Source: a virus
DNA: 29,069 bases
Direction: 5' to 3' (one strand)
IMG/VR virus record: IMGVR_UViG_3300032313_000425
Span: 1 to 29,069 of that record
Of this stretch, positions 22,308 through 29,069 are shown in pieces. The notes beneath the pieces were generated by a model. That model worked only from the letters and a program-made list of their open reading frames with translations, did not search any database and was not told the DNA's origin. A program made the translations under genes and the position numbers. How positions within the stretch are numbered: position 1 is the first letter of the stretch; each line of letters starts with the position of its first letter.

Positions 22308-22739
22308 TTAAATTTCAACCGAACCACTGTAATAATTTGTAGTTAAAAGATGTCTATATGATTGTTCCATATGATTTAATGTAGATGGAACTTCTAATAT
22401 AAATCTACAATAATGGTCCATTCCAGCCGTTCCAATACTTACACCATATTTGTTATCCCCTGCATTTACTCCAACAAATCCAATTGGTTTTGCATCAGCA
22501 TCTCTAGCTGCTTTATCTTTCCAAACAGTTACAGATATAGTTGCTACATATCCGGCCGCCCAATAAACTTCTTTACCTTCCTCACGACCACCCATAGTAA
22601 GACCATCCGGTCTAGTTGGGTCTGGTGGTGGTTGTATATCCGCCATTCTTTTTTCAATTGCAACATTTGTAACCACATGATATGCGTTTGGTACAGTTAC
22701 TCCAGTTCCTGGTAATTCGTAATCTCTTATAAGTGCCAT
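22308..22739 (-). CDS. Phage protein of unknown function following the tail fibre gene, 143 aa
   Basis: I do not recognise the family. The start MALIRDYELPGTGVTVPNAYHVV is followed by VAIEKRMADIQPPPDPTRPDG, then WAAGYVATISVTVWKDKAARDADAKPIGFVGV. The composition is beta-rich with one charged helix, and there is no signal peptide. It begins 3 nt after the fibre stop, with AAAGGAT as a good ribosome binding site, so it is co-transcribed with the fibre. A short protein just downstream of a fibre gene is often a fibre attachment or assembly factor, but no motif shows that here. Confidence 0.75.
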   Translation of the reverse strand: MALIRDYELPGTGVTVPNAYHVVTNVAIEKRMADIQPPPDPTRPDGLTMGGREEGKEVYWAAGYVATISVTVWKDKAARDADAKPIGFVGVNAGDNKYGVSIGTAGMDHYCRFILEVPSTLNHMEQSYRHLLTTNYYSGSVEI

Positions 22740-22742
22740 AGT

Positions 22743-25700
22743 TTATCCTTTAATATTAAGTATTAAATTATTTAAAATTTCTTTCAATTCTTTAATTTCA
22801 TCCGATTGTTTTTCTATTATTTTATTTTGGTCTTTAACAGCTTCAATTAATAAACCTGTTAAATTACCATAAGCAACACCATATTCATCATTAACATCAC
22901 AATAGGTGACTGCTTCAGGTAGTACTTCTTCAACTTCTTGTGCAATTACTCCTATTTGCCTTTTTTTAGTTTTATCATCAATTCTATTATAAAATACACC
23001 TCTCATTTTAAGAACTCTATCCAATCCAGAATCAATAGTTACTATATTTTCTTTAGCACGTCTATCGGAATATGCCACAATATTTTCGGTAGCGTATATA
23101 CCTCTACTAACATACATACCATAAGATGGGGATGTTGCTGAGGTATTTACTCCGACACAATTGTATGGGAAATAATGGTAGAACATCCATCTACCAGATT
23201 GATAATAAATACCACCATTACCACCACCATCAAACATCAACACAGGTGTATTACCTACGTCAATTAATATACCACCATATCCGTTTCTACTACCATCAAT
23301 TCTCCATTGTCCATATGTAGAGTTGTTTGGATAAATGTGCGCTGAGTTGATTCCAGAATATATTCCGTGATATCCTTCCAATCTCTGCCATGTATGCCAG
23401 AATGAATAGTTTGAAGGTCCACTTAATTGAATAAGAATACCACTCATATCATAATCGGAGTAAACCCTAACACCCTCATAAGAAGGACCGTTTGCTCCCA
23501 ATTTAAGACCTGTATGATATGCAATTCTTAAATCCGGATAAGGATATCCCCATCCACCACCTTCTTGGAATATATTATAAGCGTTTGTACCTTGTCCAGA
23601 GTTACCACCAACACCAATGAAATCAATACGAGCTGCTCTCATATAGTTGTTGAATTCACCAGAACTCATTTGAGAATATCCAGTAGGGTCAGTATAATAT
23701 GCCGTATTGTTTTGGTCATAGAATATAGGTGCTCTAGAACTACCATTTGAGTATGAGTTACCACCTCTATCAATATAGAAGTCAGTAGTACCCCAACTTT
23801 GGTTTCTATGGCCGTGGTCGTGGTTGATTCTAAAATAAGAATCATCTGCATAACCATATCCACAACTCCATGTTGAACTATTAAATCCACTTGAGAATAG
23901 AATAGAAGGTCTATCACCACCAGGTCCACCATTAACTCTAAATTCACCAACAATACCCCAAGAGTTATCACCCTGGTTGTTTGCTGCCATAAATGCTCTA
24001 CTATTAGGACCTGTTCCTATTTTTACAACTTCTAATACTAATCCAGTTTGTGAAAAATAACTAAATCCATTAGGGTCACAATATCTAGATGTATCGTTTG
24101 AATCGTAATAAATTCCAGCATATAAAGCCCCACCACTACCATCGTTACGGTCATGCATTGCAATAGTTGTCCAACCACTTGCACTTGGCCAAGAATTTCT
24201 AAATCTTAAGTTACTTATTGGGCCACCAACCATTTGCCAACCATACATACTATTGTATGCATTAGTGTAGTGAGAAGTTTGAACACCTACCCAGTGTGAA
24301 GTACCTGATGGTTGGTTTGCTGGATTTGACCATGTATCAATAAATCCACTACCCCATGTCATTACTTCATTTAAGTCTCTCGTACCCCAACCCATAGTAC
24401 CTACCCAATAGTTAGAATCTCCAGTTATATCCGGTCTCTTCCAATTTGTTTTTCCAGTTAGACCAGTTTGAGCCTTACCTCTAAGTGTTAATCCTTGCCA
24501 GTTGGTTTCACTATTAAAGTCACCATAGTATCCAGTATCGTGGTCATAGAAGATTGGTGCCATCATTGAAGTTCTTGCCCAAATTCTAGAAGAAAGTGCT
24601 GCAAAGGTTGTACCATAATTCATTATTAGTGCACCATGGTCATTCAAATATGATGCCTGTCCACCTGCGTTTGGATGTGACCAAGCTATACCATATAAGT
24701 TACCCGGATTAGAACCATCAATTGCGGGTTTGTATGCATCGCCCATTGAGAATACACCCTGATATCTAGTCGATGTGTAAACACCCACAATAGATTGTCC
24801 GTAGTTGTAATCTAAATAAAGGTTATTATTCGTATTAATTCTAACCGGTGAATTAAAGTTTGCAATACCTCCACCATTTTGGAAACCTATTCTTGATGCC
24901 CACGTATTATTATTTTCCAATGACCAGAATCCACCACGTTCACCGGCAATATAACTACCATCAACTAATGTATATCCTTGTCCACTTACATCTAAAATTA
25001 CAAATTCAGCACCAGCTCCAAATGTTAATCCCCATCTTCTAGTAAATCCATAAGATGCTAAATCAGCCATCCAGCTACCACTATTGTACCAAACTTGTGC
25101 ACCACCAATGGTCATATTTGATGCGTTGATACCACTATTTGTAAATGTTGCGGGAACTTGACCAGTACTACTTTGTACTCTAAATCCAGTTCCAGTATAA
25201 AATCTCATTTCCTCCCAATCATCATCAGCATTCCATATAAAGTGATTTGTATCTCCATTGGTTCTTAGATATAATCTTTGGTCATTCAAACCAAATGAAC
25301 CAGTCATATTAATACCACCACTAATAGGAATTGCATAAGAACCATAGTTTCCAGCATGCAACATTGCTCTCCATCCACTTTGCCAGTTTGTAGTACCATA
25401 CCATCCGTATCTATGAAGAATTTCACCCTGATAGAAGTAATATTGGTCATGTTGATGTCCACCTAATCCATAGTATTCAATTAATGTACCATATGAAGAT
25501 GGTGCTCCACCTTGAGTGTAACTATCCCACATTCTAAATGACATTGATTGCGTACCACTACCATTACCATGTGCTCCCCAACTAAAATCCCATTCTCTAT
25601 AAGGGAATGTTACTTGGTTTACTACTATTCTATTACTATTCCATAAATAAGTTGTATCATTTGAAATATAATATAATGGTGAGCGGAATGTACCATTTTG

Positions 25701-28700
25701 AGAATCCGGAGTTATATAAACATCCTGATTTGACATTCTAATTGTTGCAAAGTTAGAACTACCTTCAGCTCCGGTATTTAAATCAATTACTCTAGAACTT
25801 CTTGCTGATACAAGCATTTTACCAGAACCATCATGATTCCAGCTAAATCCATCAGCTGCGTAAGCTGCGTATGAACCAAACGATTGAGATGACCCACCTA
25901 AACCAAAGAATCCTTTATGAGAACCATTTAATTGGAAATCAACTAAACCATATGCAGTTGCATCATTTAAATTAAGTTTTAAATTTTGACTTGTATTATA
26001 ATTGTTTCTTATATTAACAGAACCAACTGTTGTTAATTCGTTTAAAACAGATGTACCATCTCCATTAAATCTATATCCAGTATCTGCGGAATCGTAGAAT
26101 ATTGGTGACCTCATATCCGCTGATACAAATAATGTACCACCATTGCTTAATGACATCAATTGTGTTGATGCTGAACTATTATACCAATCATAGCCTCCCG
26201 TACCAAAGTTTCTCCAACGAGATATTCCAGCGTCTTGTATGAATCCAGTATAGTTTGAGGCATCTCCAATATTCAAACCAGTTCCCCAACCTACACCACC
26301 GGCACCGCCTGCCCAAATACTTACTCTACCAGAAGAAATTGCCGAAGTACCACTTAATACAGTTTGTCCACCATATACATAAAAAGGAACTGATGTTGAA
26401 CCAGGAGAACCAACGGATACACCTGCTGTAAAGTTATTATATCCATTAAGGTATAACATGTTAGTATTCCAACCGCTATATCTCCCTATTGCTTGCCATC
26501 CAGTTAATTGTACAGTCGTATCACCACCACCTGCTACGTTTAATGTAGGTCCAGCAAAATATCCATTACCACTTTCATTTACTGAAAATAATTCGTTTGA
26601 TGCCTTTCTTGCATTATTACCTACTATGAATTTTCTATCAGTTTCATTATTATTAGAATCTATACTAACAATAACATTACCAGCTCCTGCTAAATAAAGT
26701 CCGTTACCAGATGAGTTATCTTGAACTACAACTACATCATATGTGTTATCTCTATATATACCAGCAGCCGTATCACTTAGGTAAAATGCCCCACCATTAC
26801 CACCAGAGTTTGCAATTACCTGATTGAATACAACGTTATCAGTTGTACGAACATTTTGGTTCATATTAGCCGCAAAAGAGTATGATGTTGTATCCATTAT
26901 ACGTTTCCATGCTCCCCATGTAGTAGAACTACCATATCTCAACCACATATTACCATTATCGGTAAATCCTAATTCGTTTGCACCACCACCAGACCAATCA
27001 GTAGATGAACCATATTTTCTGAAATACATTACACCATTGTAAGTACCTCCATCACTTAATCCGTTTGTTGAGTTTTGTTTGAAATCAAATCTAACTCCCT
27101 GATTTGCGTTTTGAGTTTGTGGTGTTGTTACTGATGCTCTTGTATCCTGAACGTTTAAGTACAATGCTGTTGTTGCTGTTGTTGCATTACCTATTAAGGT
27201 TGAAGTTACCTGATTAAATGTTACGTTATCGGTTGTTCTAACGTTTTGGTTCATTAAATGAACTTCCGTAGCCCCCTGCCCAGTATCTACCGTAGCAAAA
27301 GTTACTGCATCAGTTGTACGAACATTTTGATTCATTGCGTACAATTCGTTAGCTCCCTGCCCAGTATCAACCGTAGCAAAAGTTACTGCATCAGTTGTAC
27401 GAATATTCTGATTCATTAAATAAACTTCTGTTGCACCAATACCAGTATCTATTGTACCACTAAGAACTACATTACCAGCAACATACAATCCATCTTCTGC
27501 ATACCATCTATCAGCTGCTTCATCCCAATAAAATGCTTTTGTTGCCGATGAACCTCTCTTAACTTCAATACCAGCGTTTTGAGTTGGTGCACCAGATGCA
27601 AAATCTGCATTTAGTGTAATAATATTATCACCTATGTTAAGAGTCGTTGTATTAATATATGTTGTTGTACCACTTACAGTAAGGTCACCACTAATTGTAG
27701 CGTTACCAGTTACTGCTAATGTAGTTCCATCAAAAGTTAAATTACTTTCAACCGTTCCATTTGGTGCAGTTCCGTTTAGAGTAATTACACCATTATTTGT
27801 TGTACCTGTTAATGATAATAATCCAGATGAACCAGATGTACCACGTGTTCCAGATGTGCCACTTGTACCAGACGTTCCTGATGTGCCACTTGTACCACTT
27901 GTGCCAGATGTTCCTGATGTGCCAGATGTTCCTGATGTGCCACTTGTACCAGACGAACCACTAACTCCAGAAGTTCCTGATGTGCCACTTGTACCAGACG
28001 AACCACTAACTCCAGAAGTTCCTGATGTTCCTGATGTTCCTGATGTTCCTCTTGTGCCAGAAGTTCCTGATGTGCCAGAAGTTCCTGATGAACCACTAAC
28101 ACCAGAAGTTCCTGATGTACCACTGGTGCCAGATGTTCCCGATGAACCACTAATACCAGAAGTTCCTGATGTGCCTGAAGTTCCATTTGAACCTTGTGCT
28201 CCAGATGTACCAGAAGTTCCTGATGTGCCAGATGTTCCGGATGAACCTTGTGCTCCAGAAGTTCCCGAAGTACCAGATGTTCCTGATGTACCCCTTGTGC
28301 CAGACGTTCCTGAAGTACCACTTGTACCACTTGTGCCAGACGTTCCAGCTGAGCCAGATGAACCTTGTGCTCCAGAAGTTCCTGATGTGCCACTTGTACC
28401 AGATGAACCACTAACTCCAGAAGTTCCTGATGTGCCAGACGAACCAGACGTACCAGAAGTTCCCGATGTGCCTCTTGTGCCAGAAGTTCCCGATGTACCA
28501 CTTGTACCAGATGTACCACTACTACCAGAAGCACCACCACCACCAGTTAAACCACTTGTGCCAGATGTTCCCGATGTACCAGAAGTTCCCGATGAACCTC
28601 CCGTACCACTTGCTCCACTACTACCAGATGTTCCTGATGTGCCAGAAGTTCCCGATGTACCTCCACTACCAGATGAACCACTACCACCACCTGCTCCAGT

Positions 28701-29069
28701 TAGACCAGAAGTTCCCGATGTACCGCTTGTGCCAGATGTACCACTTGTACCAGAAGTACCCCCACTTCCACCAGTTCCAGTTGAACCAGTTGGTCCTATT
28801 GATCCTGATGTACCCGACGTTCCAGATGAGCCACTACTACCACTCACTCCACTACTTCCGCTTGTACCAGATGACCCAGAAGTTCCCGATGAACCAGAAG
28901 TTCCCGAAGAACCAGATGTTCCATTACTACCAGAAGTTCCTGATGTGCCAGAAGTTCCTGATGAACCAGATGTTCCTGATGTGCCAGAAGTTCCTGATGT
29001 GCCAGACGTTCCACGACTTCCTGATGTGCCAGAAGTTCCTGATGTGCCAGAAGTTCCTGATGTGCCAGA
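22743..29069 (-). CDS. Giant tail fibre with collagen-like shaft and S74 intramolecular chaperone (5' end outside window)
   Basis: The frame is open to the window edge with 2,108 codons inside; a GTG at 28847 lies within the repeats and is not a convincing start. In-window residues 1-416 are Gly-Thr-Ser type collagen triplets. A fibre head follows: LTGTTNNGVITLNGTAPNG, then TTTLNIGDNIITLNADFASG and FYWDEAADRWYAEDGLYVAG, a strand-rich domain known from phage fibres. Three tandem 27-residue units with MNQNxRTTDxVTF come next. The long central part has at least five APIFYD-type repeats. The C-terminus is a Peptidase S74 domain: YSDRRAKENI with the Ser/Lys pair, then QIGVIAQEVEEVLPEAV and a coiled coil ending the protein. 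In that family the chaperone trimerises the fibre and cuts itself off before the Ser. Its length and position next to the sheath fit a receptor-binding fibre. Confidence 0.9.
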   Translation of the reverse strand, partial: SGTSGTSGTSGTSGTSGSRGTSGTSGTSGTSGTSGSSGTSGTSGTSGSNGTSGSSGTSGSSGTSGSSGTSGSSGVSGSSGSSGTSGTSGSIGPTGSTGTGGSGGTSGTSGTSGTSGTSGTSGLTGAGGGSGSSGSGGTSGTSGTSGTSGSSGASGTGGSSGTSGTSGTSGTSGLTGGGGASGSSGTSGTSGTSGTSGTRGTSGTSGTSGSSGTSGTSGVSGSSGTSGTSGTSGAQGSSGSAGTSGTSGTSGTSGTSGTRGTSGTSGTSGTSGAQGSSGTSGTSGTSGTSGAQGSNGTSGTSGTSGISGSSGTSGTSGTSGTSGVSGSSGTSGTSGTSGTRGTSGTSGTSGTSGVSGSSGTSGTSGTSGVSGSSGTSGTSGTSGTSGTSGTSGTSGTSGTSGTSGTSGTRGTSGSSGLLSLTGTTNNGVITLNGTAPNGTVESNLTFDGTTLAVTGNATISGDLTVSGTTTYINTTTLNIGDNIITLNADFASGAPTQNAGIEVKRGSSATKAFYWDEAADRWYAEDGLYVAGNVVLSGTIDTGIGATEVYLMNQNIRTTDAVTFATVDTGQGANELYAMNQNVRTTDAVTFATVDTGQGATEVHLMNQNVRTTDNVTFNQVTSTLIGNATTATTALYLNVQDTRASVTTPQTQNANQGVRFDFKQNSTNGLSDGGTYNGVMYFRKYGSSTDWSGGGANELGFTDNGNMWLRYGSSTTWGAWKRIMDTTSYSFAANMNQNVRTTDNVVFNQVIANSGGNGGAFYLSDTAAGIYRDNTYDVVVVQDNSSGNGLYLAGAGNVIVSIDSNNNETDRKFIVGNNARKASNELFSVNESGNGYFAGPTLNVAGGGDTTVQLTGWQAIGRYSGWNTNMLYLNGYNNFTAGVSVGSPGSTSVPFYVYGGQTVLSGTSAISSGRVSIWAGGAGGVGWGTGLNIGDASNYTGFIQDAGISRWRNFGTGGYDWYNSSASTQLMSLSNGGTLFVSADMRSPIFYDSADTGYRFNGDGTSVLNELTTVGSVNIRNNYNTSQNLKLNLNDATAYGLVDFQLNGSHKGFFGLGGSSQSFGSYAAYAADGFSWNHDGSGKMLVSARSSRVIDLNTGAEGSSNFATIRMSNQDVYITPDSQNGTFRSPLYYISNDTTYLWNSNRIVVNQVTFPYREWDFSWGAHGNGSGTQSMSFRMWDSYTQGGAPSSYGTLIEYYGLGGHQHDQYYFYQGEILHRYGWYGTTNWQSGWRAMLHAGNYGSYAIPISGGINMTGSFGLNDQRLYLRTNGDTNHFIWNADDDWEEMRFYTGTGFRVQSSTGQVPATFTNSGINASNMTIGGAQVWYNSGSWMADLASYGFTRRWGLTFGAGAEFVILDVSGQGYTLVDGSYIAGERGGFWSLENNNTWASRIGFQNGGGIANFNSPVRINTNNNLYLDYNYGQSIVGVYTSTRYQGVFSMGDAYKPAIDGSNPGNLYGIAWSHPNAGGQASYLNDHGALIMNYGTTFAALSSRIWARTSMMAPIFYDHDTGYYGDFNSETNWQGLTLRGKAQTGLTGKTNWKRPDITGDSNYWVGTMGWGTRDLNEVMTWGSGFIDTWSNPANQPSGTSHWVGVQTSHYTNAYNSMYGWQMVGGPISNLRFRNSWPSASGWTTIAMHDRNDGSGGALYAGIYYDSNDTSRYCDPNGFSYFSQTGLVLEVVKIGTGPNSRAFMAANNQGDNSWGIVGEFRVNGGPGGDRPSILFSSGFNSSTWSCGYGYADDSYFRINHDHGHRNQSWGTTDFYIDRGGNSYSNGSSRAPIFYDQNNTAYYTDPTGYSQMSSGEFNNYMRAARIDFIGVGGNSGQGTNAYNIFQEGGGWGYPYPDLRIAYHTGLKLGANGPSYEGVRVYSDYDMSGILIQLSGPSNYSFWHTWQRLEGYHGIYSGINSAHIYPNNSTYGQWRIDGSRNGYGGILIDVGNTPVLMFDGGGNGGIYYQSGRWMFYHYFPYNCVGVNTSATSPSYGMYVSRGIYATENIVAYSDRRAKENIVTIDSGLDRVLKMRGVFYNRIDDKTKKRQIGVIAQEVEEVLPEAVTYCDVNDEYGVAYGNLTGLLIEAVKDQNKIIEKQSDEIKELKEILNNLILNIKG
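27220..27462 (-). repeat. Three tandem 81-nt repeats within the tail fibre gene
   Basis: The segment gttactgcatcagttgtacg occurs at 27301 and again at 27382, with a diverged copy at 27220, so the spacing is exactly 81 nt (27 residues). The units encode MNQN(I/V)RTTD(A/N)VTF followed by VDTGQGA-type turns. The two middle units are nearly identical at the DNA level, which suggests recent duplication. A lone further copy of the NMNQNVRTTDNV segment lies near 26830-26870. Confidence 0.85.
27822..29069 (-). repeat. Collagen-like Gly-x-y repeat region of the tail fibre
   Basis: About 416 consecutive residues of Gly triplets, mainly GTS, with variants GSS, GVS, GAQ, GTR, GLT, GGG. At the DNA level units such as TGATGTGCCAGAAGTTCC recur many times with small synonymous changes. 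The region runs off the window, so its full length is unknown. No proline occurs in the common triplets. Confidence 0.92.

Noticed and set aside
27809-28543. Long minus-strand reading frame rich in Val, His, Leu and Gln across the collagen-like region
   Set aside because: It is a second frame of the same repeat DNA; the Gly-Thr-Ser frame is continuous with a recognisable fibre, and the alternative has no fold-like composition or start signal.
28845-28847. GTG at 28847 as the start of the fibre gene
   Set aside because: The same frame with the same repeats continues without a stop to the window edge, and no ribosome binding site or gap precedes the GTG.
27822-29069. CRISPR-like array of short repeats
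   Set aside because: The repeats are in frame, 9-nt periodic and translated as Gly-x-y triplets; there are no spacers of constant length.

Overview
The window is a late-gene module of a tailed phage with a contractile, T4-like tail (myovirus, Caudoviricetes). Every gene I accept lies on the minus strand, so transcription runs from high to low coordinates. The host is probably a member of the Bacteroidota. Two promoters have the TTTG-N20-TAnnTTTR form typical of that phylum, the tmRNA tag has the nine-residue G-x-x-x-Y-A-x-A-A form, and the DNA is AT-rich with few strong Shine-Dalgarno sites. No terminase, capsid, integrase or host gene is present, so a phage genome or contig is more likely than a defined prophage boundary.

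Layout in order of transcription. At 29069-22743 is a very large tail fibre, open at the window edge, with a Gly-Thr-Ser collagen-like shaft and a C-terminal S74 self-cleaving chaperone. At 22739-21871 are two small proteins, the second carrying an EF-hand/dockerin-type loop. At 21724-18822 are tail sheath and tail tube. At 18710-17756 are a T4-type baseplate/tail-assembly protein and a 67-aa overlapping frame, joined at a T7 run that could allow +1 or -2 frameshifting. At 17711-7778 are a small basic protein, the tape measure, two large tail/baseplate proteins, a gp53/LysM wedge protein, a probable hub protein and a small conserved protein. At 7735-7350 is a tmRNA gene. At 7292-6009 is a compact, altered family A DNA polymerase. 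At 5969-5367 is a secreted NucA-type nuclease, translationally coupled to a 1,495-aa multidomain protein (5367-880). Last are a 143-aa unknown and the start of a GH19 endolysin, cut by the window edge.

How it fits together: most genes build the tail, and the low-coordinate end supplies lysis and probably DNA or host processing functions. Two regulatory layers are visible. The tmRNA and the polymerase each have a host-type promoter, with a shared TAATTTGGTA block at the -33 element. Seven transcription units in the structural region instead carry ATATTTATA or a near variant, mostly 24-26 nt before the start codon, which I read as a candidate phage late promoter. Hairpin terminators separate several units. 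The densest point is 7299-7350, where the tmRNA terminator and the polymerase promoter occupy the same bases.

The most unusual content is the phage-encoded tmRNA with predicted tag GASEYAYAA, the polymerase-like protein with altered catalytic motifs beside it, the candidate late-promoter motif (the reverse complement of the T4 late box), the possible tail-chaperone frameshift, and the giant 1,495-aa protein. All functional calls come from reading translations by eye; no database search was run.
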